DNA of 64,000 nucleotides from Zoroaster sp. YZ-2022 (GCA_029582265.1 CM055828.1:16999430-17063429), one strand, 5' to 3'; positions 36,101 to 47,285 are shown, counted from the first letter of the stretch. Notes: generated from the letters alone by a model not told the origin. Numbers and translations are program-made.

Positions 36101-39100
36101 CGTGGCTGCGGTGTCCCGTGCGGAGAGCCACGATCGTGGCTTTCAACAACACTGTGAAAATGATGTTACGTGGCTTGTGATTGGTTAACGCTACCTACCA
36201 AGGTTTACATTAGCCAATAGCAGACACTTTTAGGAAGCCAATGGAAAGCCGATGTCATGAAGTGAGCGTTCTAAAATCAGCTATTTGTAGGCCAAATGAT
36301 GTAATTCATGAAAAAACAACAACGCTCGTTTCATTACAAGCATGACAGAGTCGCGGTATACTATATACTACTAGTACTACCAAACACTGTGAATAGTCTG
36401 GTGACAGTAACTTTTCGTGAATTTTATATCGGAATATATGAAAACTCCGCACACTGTATTGATTTTGTGTACTGAACTCCGCAGGATAACAGTTAATAAG
36501 GCCAACAACAAAAAAATCTCCGGTTTCTGGTCTCTGCGTGCAACGCCTCAGACCCGCGCCGTCGGCATTTTTACTTTTCTTTTTTGCTATGAAACAATGT
36601 CCAATTGCAGCCAAAATTGCTGGATCGATTGGAATTCTGCCGCGCTGTGCTTTAAGACTTTCACATAGGGGTATGAACGTTTGCCCGATTTGTGAGGCCT
36701 CTCTTAGCCATCATACTTCGTATATGGGAAATTTGGTCCCCACAATGTATCACGTATTTCCCTGTTGGCAAAAAAAAAAAAAGGAAAAAAAACGCATTTT
36801 GAAGCCGACCAATGACCAGAAATTGGAGACTTTTTTTGGCCTAGCACAGCTTCATAGATTGTTCGAATATAAACTACACAGTAACATATATGGAAATTTT
36901 AACAGTGATTGCTAGCATGAGCGAGATGCTTGTGTATGTATTTAGTGAGTAACATTCTGAAGCCTCACAAATGAATACCATGCTTTCTTATTTAACCTAG
37001 CATGGCTGTAAATTACTGACCAAACCAAAGGACAAACCTGTATCTTTTTGTCCGAGCTGGAAGCAACCATAGGACCGAACTTCTTGATACCGTACACTAG
37101 CACTGATATAGCTACAAAGGCGTGGATTGTCTCTGGTCCCACTACATAGATTTCCTTATTGAGGAGATACAAGATGAGACCAGTACCAAACACATATGGT
37201 CCTAGAAAAACACAAACACAGACAAGGTCAATACAAAAGCTTTACAATAGAATATATCTTCTAAATAAATTTAATTACAGTATTTTATTGGAAAATCTAG
37301 CGGTGTAATCTCACTGTTAATTTTTTTTATGGGAAGGGATAGGCAGAGGAAAGAAAGGTTCTAGGGAAGCAAAAGCTAGAGAAATACAATGATCCAGAGA
37401 TATGTGGTCGTAGTCCCTGCCCAGCCTAAGAAAGCAATACTGAAAACGTTGATGCCAAACTGTCTGTGAAAATGTTTTTTCCCTGTACAGTGCAAAGATA
37501 CAAACGACCCTGGTTACAGCCACTGTATAATTTTTAACTACGTTTGAGCACTGATCCGACCATTTCCCTTCAAGTGCAGTTTTAGTCAAAACTTTGTTAA
37601 TTTGATAATCTGGTCCTTACCAACATTGTACCTTCCCTTTCAAACAACCTTTTAGGGTTGACCTAACAACTCACCAGTGACACCCGTTTTGTTGTAGAAG
37701 AACTGGAACCATTCCTCAGGGATGAAACCTAGGCGAACCTGTCCACCATACTCGGGTAGTTTCTTAGGCATACACTGCTGCTGACTTGTGTGGAACAGAA
37801 GCTTTGGTGCTGCAGCCACACTACAGAGTCATTAAAAACATTGAAATATTATTATACGAACAAAGGTCATTGTAGTAATTAAAGTGAGAGTCAGAGCAAT
37901 ATTATTGAGGACGGAATAAGGTCTTGTAAATAAGATGAAATGGTGATTGTCCTTTAAAGCCACTATCCGCTAAGTGCACATCGTAGCCCTCTAGTGATGA
38001 ATTTACACCCAGTGTCTTGATGTTAGCCACTATCCGCTAAGTGCACATCGTAGCCCTCTAGTGATGAATTTACACCCAGTGTCTTGATGTTAGCCACTAT
38101 CCGCTAAGTGCACATCGTAGCCCTCTAGTGATGAATTTACACCCAGTGTCTTGATGTTAGCCACTATCCGCTAAGTGCACATCGTAGCCCTCTAGTGATG
38201 AATTTACACCCAGTGTCTTGAATGTTAGCCACTATCCGCTAAGTGCACATCGTAGCCCTCTAGTGATGAATTTACACCCAGTGTCTTGATGTTAGCCACT
38301 ATCCGCTAAGTGCACATCGTAGCCCTCTAGTGATGAATTTACACCCAGTGTCTTGATGTTAGCCACTATCCGCTAAGTGCACATCGTAGCCCTCTAGTGA
38401 TGAATTTACACCCAGTGTCTTGATGTTAGCCACTATCCGCTAAGTGCACATCGTAGCCCTCTAGTGATGAATTTACACCCAGTGTCTTGATGTTAGCCAC
38501 TTTGGCATTGTGTGAGCATCATGGATACACTTTATGCATATATATATATATATGGTACAACGCGCTCGCGTATTTCTGCCAGCCAATGATCACTGGAGAT
38601 ATTCCGCGCGTACGCACACCAACTGCGAAGCACTATCGCTGCCCTTTCTAACAACATGTGCTCTCAACGGTGCGAATACACTATCGGTAATGGAGTGTAT
38701 CATAACTTGGGAACACTTGGAACATTCCAATGGGGTACACTACCTGTTCCCATCAGGAACGCACGCTGTTCTTACTGGGAGCAAGGTGGCATTCCATTTG
38801 GGAATGCTTTGTATTCCCAAAAAGAAAGTTCCATTGGGAACATTTCATTAACCCTAACTCCCCAAGCATTTTTACTAGAAACCTTCCTCAACCTATCAAA
38901 TCCCAACACCATGGTTGACTGTTGCTGGTTTATAGTACTCAACCCATCAAACTCCAACAGTCCACTTGCCATAACAGTACTCAACCCGTCAAACTCCAAC
39001 AGGCCCTTAGCTGTTGGATTTTGATTGAGTGGGGACACATGGCCCAAAGTAAAGTTTGAACACTGGAGTCACACAGTACTCAACCCATCATAATCCAACA

Positions 39101-42100
39101 ATTGTTTTCATGCTAAAATAACTTAACTATACAAAAACTAAAACACCCTATGGAATAAATGGTAGGTTCTAGTTGTATGATGTTAGACACAATGCCAAGC
39201 ATACCTAAGTACAATATTTGCCTTTATCAGTTGTTTATTACAGCAGGTTGCATACACACACTCTCTCCAATCAAAGTCTAACAATGTTGCATGCTAGTAG
39301 AACCACCGTCCTCACTCAATCAAAATCCAACACTGTTACTGCACACATACAGTACTCATCCAGCCATATTCCAACACTTTACACATGCCATATCAGAAGT
39401 ACACAGTACTCAACCCATCAACCTCCAACAATCCCTGGTGTTAGAGTTTGGCTGGATGGGGATCGTTAGGGTTAACGAGTACACACACTGGGAATATCAG
39501 GCATTCCCATGTGGAATATCTGCTGTTCATTTCTTACCATGGTGTGGCGGTCCGCAGAACAGCTGCTGACAAGATGGAACCTGCAAGGAATCAAATATTT
39601 GTTGCATTATTCTTCATGAATGAACACAAACTTAACCCAAACCCACGAGGTATTCTGGCTAGGAACCTTCCCGAATCCTCCAAAATCCTCCAGTGCATGC
39701 CCTCATCTTCAAAATGCACCATGCATTTTCACTGATCTTTCATATTCAGCACTTATGGCCTGTACTTCTCGCCAGGTAGTAATTTTGTCCCATTTGAACA
39801 GGTAAAAGTACCAGCTGTCAACAGTGCTGAATTTTTCCAAAAAAGTGCCTCTTGGAGGATTTTGGAGGATATGGAGTGGTTAGGGTTAATGCAAAAATAC
39901 AGCAATGGTCACATGAGCAAAACTGTCACAAAATAATACACTGGCACGTGTGGATAACAATGGATGATGACATGGTTCTAAGATATTTCCTCATTTTACA
40001 CTTTGAATGATGGGTTTCAGTATATTAGAATCTCACCTCCTATACATGTAGGTGAGTTAGGGCTGTGCCGGGTATCCGGATACCCTACCGAAACGGTCAT
40101 TACCTGGTTCCATTTTTCGGTTCCAATTACCCGTAAACAACTTTTTAAAATTCGGACTTAACATTTGAGCGGTGCGAACAGAAATCTGTGACTCTTGAAC
40201 AATGTAATGTTTACACTTTTACAGACAATTATCTTTAAATTCAAGAGATTACACTCTAATAAAGAAAAGATCGATAGTATGGTATCCTCTGTATTGTAAA
40301 AGTCAATTTGTTACCATTTACAGTACATGTATTTGTACACCACCGGAGGCATGTTTTCAACAAAAATGAAAACGGGTATCCGGGTATCCGAAGTTTCCTG
40401 ATTTCGGGTATCCGGTTCCAAAAATATCCGTAAACGCACAGCCCTAAAGTAAGTGTAGGTCTAGATATAGGGTCATTCCATGTCAAATCAACCAAATTTC
40501 TGAAAAGTTCCCAGGTGACCCTCTCAGATTTACATGAAACTTTGTTAAACTGTTCCACTATAGCCAAAATGAACACACACAAAAAAGTAGATTCATACTC
40601 CATATCGTTTCCGAGATACGGCCTCTTGAAATTTGCTTAAAAACCCCCCTTTTTGTGCTCCGCCCCCCCGGCCGAGTCGCGAAAACACGCCATCGCGCTA
40701 TTTTTCAACTTTAAGAGCCCATAATTTGATGACGGTAACAGCTATAGAGCTGGAAATTTGTATTCTAACTTACTTTTGGCCCTAGATTCATAATCTGGCC
40801 TTAAATAATAGATATCTCATCTACATTTCAAGTTACTTGCCCCCAAAGTAGGCACTTTATTCAACCGGGAGTGATTTGGATGATTTTTGGGGTCACCCTG
40901 TGACCTCATCAGGGGTCACATGAATCCCAAATCTCAGATAAATCATCTATAGGTGCATTTCTATTACCAAAATCAAATATGAGCTAAATAAAACATTTAT
41001 AAAGGAGTAGCATTCATCCAAAGTTGGGTCCAGGTGAACAAAAATAAAAAAAGACCCCTTCCGTCATGCGAGTGGTCCCCCCTGTGGACAGTTTTTTTTT
41101 TTTTTTTAATTTACAGCAGTTAAACATGTACATTAGATCTACTTATATACCAAATTTCAGCTTTGGTACTCAACTCCTTCATGGTCAGGTTGCATTTTGA
41201 TAATTACACAGTTTTGCACATATTCGGGGACATAAAATTGACTTAATAGATGGCATTTAACAGAATTACCATGCATGTATTCTAGCAACTAGCTTTGAGA
41301 ATACTGTCTAGTTAGTTGCAGTGGTTTACTTGATAAATACTGGTAGTTTGGCTTGAATGTTATTGAAGTCTGCTTTAGATAATTTATACTGACGGCCCCC
41401 TTGTCCCTGCAGTTTTGGAGCACTGATGGTACATACAGTATCAGATCTTTTTTTTGTTATGCGCTTTTGATAATTTTTAAATGGAAACAGCGCAATAGAA
41501 AATTATTATTATTATTATTATTATTATCTTGAAATGGTATCCAACACTCATTTCGGGAGTCATGTGGCCAGGAGAGTGTATTTGAGTTCTTTGCTCTTCT
41601 CATGAACTTCACATAGACATCATTTTGTTCCTCTGATCTCTCAACTACATGTATGGTGCCAATGTACCATTCATTGTCATATATGCATGCAATGTATTGA
41701 CCTGGTTGGTACTCTGTTGCATCAGTACCTTGATGTATTTCTGCATGATCTCCAATGGAAACAATACTAAAAACCTTGTCATCAGAGAGTCGCCGCCTTT
41801 CTATCAGTCACAGGAACAAAACTATGGTGTGATCGAGTACCTGATATAGTCTTTGATGAGGAGAATCGATCAACTAGCTTGAACTTATCTGCATTACATT
41901 TCACATCATCGTTGCTGACATAAAAGAACTTGATGCCCGTGATGTTTTTATCAGCCCATGCAAACATCTGCTGTGGGGTCAAAATCGGTTCATCCTCGGT
42001 AGCCTGCAGACTGGCTCTTGCTACCAGCCTCTTTGTGGTGGCACCCAAACCATCCATGGACTCTTCCCATGGCTGGTTGCAAAAATGCCATTCGGCTGCA

Positions 42101-45100
42101 AGTCCATGGTCTGATAAGTGGTAGCAAAGGTTGGACAAGTTCTTGTGATTTTTATACTGGCTGGCTGCCCCATCACTGAAGTATTTCAGCTTGCTTTTGC
42201 TAGGAAGCTGCTCTTTGATAAAGGAAATAAGCCTGGATATGAAAGCATGGACAGTTGTGGTTTCATGTTTCACATGCAGTCTGAAATCACGACTACACTC
42301 GCACATTTCAGTTCACCTCCTTCCATATGGTAGATGGCAAATGGGTGCAGCGTGGCTTGGCTGTTGTCCCAATAATACCCCTGGATAGCATCTTGCACCA
42401 AAAGCTGTAATTCTCAGCGAAGTCCAACAAAACTATGGCTGTATCTTTTGGTAGCGTTTCCTTCAGTGAGCGCAAATATGAAGACTGCGATTTTGTAATA
42501 AGGTGGTGCTCTCTTAGAGAATCAACTTTACTGCAAATTGTGTCAAGAAATTTTTGAAGCGATATTTACCCATCTACTTTACCCATCTACTGATTTCCTG
42601 TATCAGCGTCAGGAAAATCAGGACAATAGAGTATTGTTTATAAATTAACAACTGTAAATCACCTTGAATTCTTTCAAGAAAGAGGACAAACTTATTACAA
42701 TGTAATTTACATAGCTCTTGTGATAATTTGGTAATTTTGAGATGTAATTAAATATGGATGTGGCAGTTCAGGTCTTTATAATGCGTGCAAGTAGGCCAAA
42801 TCAAGTAAAAATCATGATAAATGGTGTAATTTTCAAAATGCAACCTGACCATGAAGGAGTTGAGTACCAAAGCTGAAATTTGGTATATAAGTAGATCTGA
42901 TGTACATGTTTAACTGCTGTAAATTAAAAAAAAAAAAAAAACTGTCCACAGGGGGTACCACTCGCATGACGGAAGGGGTCTTTTTTTATATTTGTTCACC
43001 TGGACTCAACTTTGGATGAATGCTACTCCTTTATAAATGTTTTATTTAGCTCATATTTGATTTTGGTAATAGAAATGCACCTATAGATGATTTATCTGAG
43101 ATTTGGGATTCATGTGACCCCTGATGGGGTCACAGGGTGACCCCAAAAATCATCCAAATCACTCCCGGTTGAATAAAGTGCCTACTTTGGGGGCAAGTAA
43201 CTTGAAATGTAGATGAGATATCTATTATTTAAGGCCAGATTATGAATCTAGGGTCAAAAGTAAGTTAGAATACAAATGTTCAACTCTATAGCTGTTACCG
43301 TTATCAAATTATGGGCTCTTAAAGTTGAAAAAAAGCGCGATGGCGCGTTTTCGCGGCTCGGCCGGGGGGCGGAGCACAAAAAAGGGGGGTTTTTAGCAAA
43401 TTTCAAGAGGCCGTATCTCGGAAACGATATGGAATATGAATCTACTTTTTTGTGTGTGTTCATTTTGGCCATAGTGGAACAGTTTAACAAAGTTTCATGT
43501 AAATCTGAGAGGGTGACCTGGGGACCTCTGGTTGATTTGACACGGAATGACCCTATAGATTAAGCCTAACTCCCTACAGGCATTTCACAGACACCCTGTT
43601 GAATTCAACAACATGCAATAGAAGTACAGCCTGCTCAATGCAACAATGTTTTTATGTTCTCTACTGAGGGCAACAAAATGCAACAAATTTTTAGATTTGT
43701 TGCATCTTTTTGCATTGAGCATGGTTAGAGTTAACGGAAAGAATGTCGTATCCGACCGCCACTTTTAAGGGGTTTTTGGAATTTTTTTGCAACCACTAAC
43801 CAGTTAAAAAATGATTCTATAGATTTTTGGGGGTACAGAAAGCGCAAACTATCTTTAAAATCCACTTTTATGATGGTTTTCGGACTTTATTTTCCTTCTA
43901 AAAAAATCCTCCCCTTCAGAAAATAGAAGGATCCTATTATAGTTGCCACTGCAGAATGACCATGTTAGTTACTAACGGGAGTTGACAAGATCAGACCATA
44001 GAGATCAATAATAATATAAACTTCCACATTATTATTATCATCAGACTGACATGACTGAAGAAGTCATTGTATACGTGATTTTTCATGAAATAACTATCCT
44101 GGAATAATTTGAAGTATATGTCCATCATCATCCATATGTTCTCCACCTTACTGGGTAGGTAAGATTACATTATTGGTTATATTGAATGAGAAAAAGTGGC
44201 AGTCGGATACGACATTCTACCCGAGTTAACACTCCTACAATCAGTGCAATTTTTAAACAACCCATTCAGGCCACTCCAAGCTGTTGCAGTTGTTGCCAGT
44301 GGCCTCATATGGTTACCCTTCTGTGCACTGTCACACCACTGAGATTGCAGGGTAAAGTGGTACATTGATACATTATAGGCCATACTAATATGTTCAAACA
44401 ACCAGCTACAACCAGCTGTAACCCGACCATGTATTTTTTTTTTACTGTAAACAGATACAAAACCACTAAAGACTGTGGTTTGTAATGGCCTTCAATGTGT
44501 GTTGAGTACGTAATTGGAGATGGTCTTTTTTACTGTGGCCTTGGGTGGCACTGGGTTGATTTTGAAAGATTACTTAGAAAGGACAGCAGTGGCTTGTATG
44601 GTTTATACATGTAGGTTGGTGAAGAATATATTGGAAATTTAGTGGATCGGAGTGGCCTCCATGTGAAGTAGGGTTAATAGTTAATATACGTTGGCTCAGT
44701 TTTGTGAAATTAATAAAAGAGAATTAGGATCTTCTAGATTTGTTTTGATTTTTGTGCACAAATGAATGAAACTCAATCCAGCACTAGCACTTACATTCTC
44801 ACGGATGTAAACAATATTTTGGGAGATTTTGAGCAATGAATGTGTACATATTCAATGAGCTGTTGGACATTTTGTCGTCTGCTAACAAGTTAAAACACAT
44901 GCAACAGACATTGTGCACAAGTGGCAGTTGGATACGACATTTTTTCCCCGGCAAACTGCACAGGATCAAGTGTGAAATGAGGTGGGGCATGTGCAACGAT
45001 AATGTAATTCTACAGTCGTTGCCAATAATTACACCACCTCGGTCACAACAGTGATGTCCACTGACCAGTATCAGTGATTGGCCCAAATTATGGATGGAGG

Positions 45101-47285
45101 CTAACGTTAACGTTAAGCCTTAGTTGAAGTCATAATTATGACTTACATTACAATTTACATCTGTTACGAAGTCATGCAAAATTTACTGAATGAATTATAA
45201 ATACACTTAATGCCAATGTTCCCTTGCTAACGTTACATTAAAAATATTAACCCTCCTACTGTTTGACCATTTGAAACCATTCAAAATTTCCACTTACCAA
45301 AATGCCCATTGGTTTTGTACACATATAAGGCTTATTGCAAATAGCAGCTGCAAGGAATTGTGGGATGCCCCAAATTGTATCCCTGTATGCTTTGTGGCAG
45401 TTGCTTCAGTGCTATTAGCGATAAGGCTTATGGTGATACCATTTTAATAGGCAGATTCACGCAAATCGCCGATGGTAGTGCTATTTTTCATATCCTATTT
45501 TTCTGTCGAAGTTGTGACCCGCCGAAAGTTCGTTGACGCGCCCGATAGTACGTGTGAAAATGCATAGGCGCAATATCGCTAGCGCCTGGTTACGCTGATG
45601 AGGCCTGAGGCTTCAATGTTTTCCTGGACGCCATTTTTATGAGCACTAAATTATGCAGTCGATAAAAAAAAATCAGCGACGGGAAACCTTTCGTTATGGA
45701 AATACAGGCAACTGAATTTCGGTAAGTTTTTACGATTTTCTTGTCCAACTTTCACGGTAAAATTCTAATATAAAGGGTAGTCTACGGATGTAGTCACTTC
45801 TAGTGTCGATAAATGGATACTACACATCGTGGTTATCTGAATTGGTCAGTCGATGCCAACTGTAACTTGGCGCAAAAACAGTGCAACTTGCGCAAAATGA
45901 CCCGACGGCAAATAATAAAAAAATCACGGCTATCGGCGATTTGACACGCTGAATCGGGGTGTCACACACGGGTGGATTTTGGTATTCAATGTGATTTTTT
46001 TGTTATAAAAGGGGGACATGCTATATAGACACTTTAATACAAGGGTACATTGCAGGCACATTTGGTCACAACTTTTCAAATGAAACTGGATCTTAAAAAT
46101 GACCAAATATTTAAATCAACAAGAATTCGTAACTTTGCATAGGGTTAACCTATCAATATCATGACCATTGACCCCTCATTTTCTTTCTAATTTTTTGCTC
46201 TATCCAGTGATATGACATTTAAAAGCATTGAAGCAACTTCAAATTTTCATGAAACTGCCTAATTTGAACAGTGTTGGTAGGCCTAGCAAGTTTTACTACC
46301 ATTCAAATCCATTCAAATGCCTAGAGGGTCCATTGATTCACCACTTAGAAGTATCCAAACAAGGTTTTGTATTAGCTGTACTACCATTTGGAAAGATCCA
46401 AACAAGGTTTTGTATTAGCTGACCTACCATTCAAAACCATTTGGGGGAATCAATACTGTACAGTTATTTCACCATTAAAAACCACAAAAGCGAATGGTTT
46501 CAAATGGTGGATCAACTTGTATGAAAAAGGTACCAGAAGTAGGAGGGTTAACTTTGTAATGGTTGTTGATTTTGTTACAAATATCTAACACTAACACTAA
46601 CAGGTTAAGTCGAACATGTCGAAGTCGAACATGTCGAAGTCGAACATGTCGAAGTCGAACATGTCGAAGTCGAACATGTCGAAGTCGAACATGTCGAAGT
46701 CGAACATGTCGAAGTCGAACATGTCGAAGTCGAACATGTCGAAGTCGAACTCGGAAAGAATGTCGTATCCAGCCGCCACTTTTTAAGGGCTTTTTTGGAT
46801 TTTTTTTGCAACCACTAACCATGGAGGAAGGAAATACATGTATTTCCTTCCTCCATGCACTAACCAGTTTGGCAGTTAAAAAATCATTCTATCGATTTTT
46901 GGTGGTACAGAAAGCGAAAACTATCTTTAAAATCCACTTTTATGATGTTCTCCACCTTACCAGGTAGGTAAGATTACATTATTGGTTATATTTAATGAAA
47001 AATAGTAGCGGCCAGATACGACATTCTACCCTCGAACTCGAAGTTGACTCGTACTCGTACAGTCGTAGTGTCGTACTCTGGCCTGCTTGGACTAGGCCTA
47101 CGTTAACGTTAAGACTGTAGTAAGACAAGTTGGAGCAGTGCAGAACATGTAGGAAAACAAATCGGTTGTACAACACGTCTAACACAAAAAATACATAATT
47201 TTAGTAAATATTTACATCATGAAACTATCCTATACAAATTATGGAATTAATAATTACCATTTCTTAACGCAAGTCGAGAAATCAT
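30134..47285 (-). CDS. ATP5PB: Mitochondrial ATP synthase peripheral-stalk subunit b, complete, 8 coding exons
   Basis: Subunit b of the F1Fo ATP synthase anchors the peripheral stalk in the inner membrane and holds F1 against rotation. Exons in transcript order: 47258-47285, 39538-39580, 37675-37820, 37038-37201, 34984-35109, 33981-34058, 33187-33288, 30134-30190. All junctions are GT-AG and the total is 744 nt (247 aa; the vertebrate precursor is 256). The start [10 protein letters not shown] is a mitochondrial presequence with R4 and R8. [20 protein letters not shown] and [20 protein letters not shown] (73-92) are family signatures. A second hydrophobic stretch, [17 protein letters not shown], completes the membrane hairpin. 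A charged helical stalk follows ([20 protein letters not shown]), then [14 protein letters not shown] and [14 protein letters not shown]. The 8-kb first intron and 3-kb last intron are full of transposons. AATAAA on the minus strand is at 30038-30043. Confidence 0.93.
30393..30942. mobile_element. hAT-type MITE with 8-bp target duplication
   Basis: The ends are TAGGGCTGTGCCAGG and GCACACCCCTA. The perfect 8-bp repeat AGGGATTC flanks it at 30385-30392 and 30943-30950. Inner inverted pieces are gtatccggataccc and gggtatccggttcc. It lies in the last ATP5PB intron; a related copy is at 40058-40446. Confidence 0.9.
31430..31765. repeat. Two-copy local duplication
   Basis: The block containing gtgccctgcaacctg, acctctactcttgtg and aatacaaacatattgctgct at about 31447-31560 is repeated with changes at about 31633-31755. 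It lies in the last ATP5PB intron. Confidence 0.7.
31863..32365. repeat. Minisatellite, 79-bp unit, about 7 copies
   Basis: The unit runs tctgtttgtaaacagtgttc, ctagagtcattcagtagttt, aatctctagcgtagtttcag, caatgatgaccattttcta. Some units lack the cctagagtcat segment or the tctatctg segment, so the array mixes unit lengths. It lies in the last ATP5PB intron. Confidence 0.9.
32485..32556 (+). mobile_element. SINE 3' end fragment
   Basis: The sequence gcgccttgagcgcccagcag, ggatatgtgcgcgctacaaat and an (ATT)n tail matches the 3' end of the tRNA-derived SINEs. The head is missing. Confidence 0.75.
34093..34210 (-). mobile_element. Retroelement 3' end with hammerhead-like core, copy 2
   Basis: On the minus strand this reads ctcctgaggacaatcagagc, atactgatcgaaacgtcgag and ends with caatcaattagtc-like 3' sequence (ggtgtcaccgcaataagtcg). 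One base in stem II differs (CAATCAG), giving a C·A or C·G change against the partner strand. It lies between ATP5PB exons 5 and 6. Confidence 0.6.
35131..35441. mobile_element. piggyBac-type MITE (CCCTCCTA family)
   Basis: The left end is TTAA-CCCTCCTAAAATAGCTG and the right end is GTAGGAGGG-TTAA. Relatives are at 53664-53925 and 55113-55436. The last 100 bases, from gtttgacagtgtttgac to attttgaccc, are repeated just outside the right end (35447-35540), so a partial copy is joined to it. Confidence 0.75.
36497..36845. mobile_element. MITE with taggccaaa ends, copy 2
   Basis: This is the reverse-oriented partner of 15238-15606. It starts aaggccaacaacaaaaaaat and ends gactttttttggccta. The shared interior includes gcagccaaaattgctggat and tcccaatttggtccc-like blocks. 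It lies in the ATP5PB intron between exons 4 and 5. Confidence 0.6.
37962..38505. repeat. Minisatellite, 67-bp unit, about 8 near-identical copies
   Basis: The unit runs gccactatccgctaagtgca, catcgtagccctctagtgat, gaatttacacccagtgtctt, gatgtta. The copies are almost identical, with one extra A in one junction (gaatgtta), so the expansion looks recent. It lies in the ATP5PB intron upstream of the exon at 37675. Confidence 0.95.
38506..38690. mobile_element. Remainder of the element that holds the 67-bp array
   Basis: This segment matches the reverse complement of 20585-20770 (gccagccaatgatcactgg, cactatcgctgccc). It includes a TA dinucleotide run (tatatatatatatat) near 38539. Confidence 0.6.
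38848..39475. mobile_element. piggyBac-type MITE (actcaacccatcaaactcc family)
   Basis: The left end is TTAA-CCCTAACTCCCCAAGC and the right end is GATCGTTAGGG-TTAA. The interior has repeated variants of cagtactcaacccatcaa and ctccaaca, and an inverted stretch (gttggattttgattgagtgg). It lies upstream of ATP5PB exon 2. Confidence 0.7.
39632..39889. mobile_element. piggyBac-type MITE (aggaaccttcc family), second copy
   Basis: The left end is TTAA-CCCAAACCCACGAGG and the right end is GGTTAGGG-TTAA. It is closely similar to 23754-24025 along its whole length. Confidence 0.75.
40058..40446. mobile_element. hAT-type MITE, second copy
   Basis: The ends are TAGGGCTGTGCCGGG and CGCACAGCCCTA. The flanks aggtgagt and aagtaagt match at six of eight positions, as expected of an ageing 8-bp duplication. 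It is shorter than the 30393 copy, chiefly in the middle. Confidence 0.8.
40468..43555. mobile_element. 3.1-kb foldback-like DNA transposon with ~740-bp terminal inverted repeats
   Basis: The left arm 40468-41213 (tagggtcattccatgtcaaa...) is repeated in inverted orientation at about 42826-43555 (...tttgacacggaatgacccta). The match runs over the whole length with few differences, including internal ggtcaccctgtgacc, gagtggtcccccctgtgg and poly-T/poly-A. TA flanks both ends. The 1.6-kb centre holds a decayed transposase on the minus strand. Closest in terminal sequence to the element at 1188-2909. The superfamily is not known to me. Confidence 0.85.
41782..42540 (-). pseudogene. Decayed DDE-like transposase of the foldback element
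   Basis: The minus strand carries three successive frame segments. The first reads [17 protein letters not shown] and [11 protein letters not shown]. The second contains [14 protein letters not shown] and VVVISDC. The third is the open frame 41782-42306, with [28 protein letters not shown] and [17 protein letters not shown]. Proteins with this pattern (LLDFAENY, then [10 protein letters not shown], then AEWHF and DG.GGT.KR) recur as uncharacterised transposon-like proteins in marine invertebrates; the two aspartates look like DDE catalytic positions, which is inference. Frameshifts near 42405 and 42290-42305 make it non-functional. Confidence 0.65.
43560..43734. mobile_element. piggyBac-type MITE (acaggcattt family), second copy
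   Basis: The left end is TTAA-GCCTAACTCCC and the right end is GGTTAGAG-TTAA. It lies directly against the right end of the foldback element. It is similar to 22465-22649. Confidence 0.65.
43741..44217. mobile_element. GAATGTCGTATCCGACCGCC TIR element, copy 1
   Basis: The ends gaatgtcgtatccgaccgcc and ggcagtcggatacgacattc are inverted repeats, with cactttt inside. Other copies are at 46758-47026 and 51072-51528. They share a ttgcaaccactaaccag block and a ctttaaaatccactttta block. Confidence 0.8.
45329..45433. mobile_element. Palindromic 105-bp MITE, intact copy
   Basis: The sequence runs from aaggcttattgcaaatagca to gctattagcgataaggctt. It corresponds to the split copy at 1789-2869. Confidence 0.75.
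45449..46261. mobile_element. TIR element (taggcag ends)
   Basis: The left end taggcagattcacgcaaat pairs imperfectly with the right end atgaaactgccta. Internal inverted pieces include caaatcgccgatggtag and ctatcggcgatttg. The uninterrupted relative of the host element shows that this whole stretch is extra. Confidence 0.55.
46612..46750. repeat. 15-bp tandem repeat, about 9 copies
   Basis: The unit gtcgaacatgtcgaa repeats without change. Translations give pseudo-peptides such as FDMFD or SRTCR in every frame because 15 is a multiple of three; these are not genes. It sits between the TTAA element ending at 46551 and the TIR element starting at 46758. Confidence 0.95.
46758..47026. mobile_element. 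GAATGTCGTATCC TIR element, copy 2 (shorter)
   Basis: The ends are gaatgtcgtatccagccgcc and ggccagatacgacattc. The middle of copy 1 is partly deleted and an inverted aaatacatgtatttcc lies near 46830. Confidence 0.75.

Larger units (their letters stand above)
45247..46551. mobile_element. piggyBac-type MITE (CCCTCCTAC, caaatggttt family) with two insertions
   Basis: The left end is TTAA-CCCTCCTACTG and the right end is GTAGGAGGG-TTAA. Compared with the uninterrupted relative at 54389-54752, the body is broken first by a 105-bp palindromic MITE (45329-45433) and then by an 0.8-kb TIR element (45449-46261). Confidence 0.75.

Noticed and set aside
46475..46967. Open frames encoding SRTCR or FDMFD repeats
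   Set aside because: A 15-bp perfect repeat is open in several frames on both strands at once. This is an artefact of period length.
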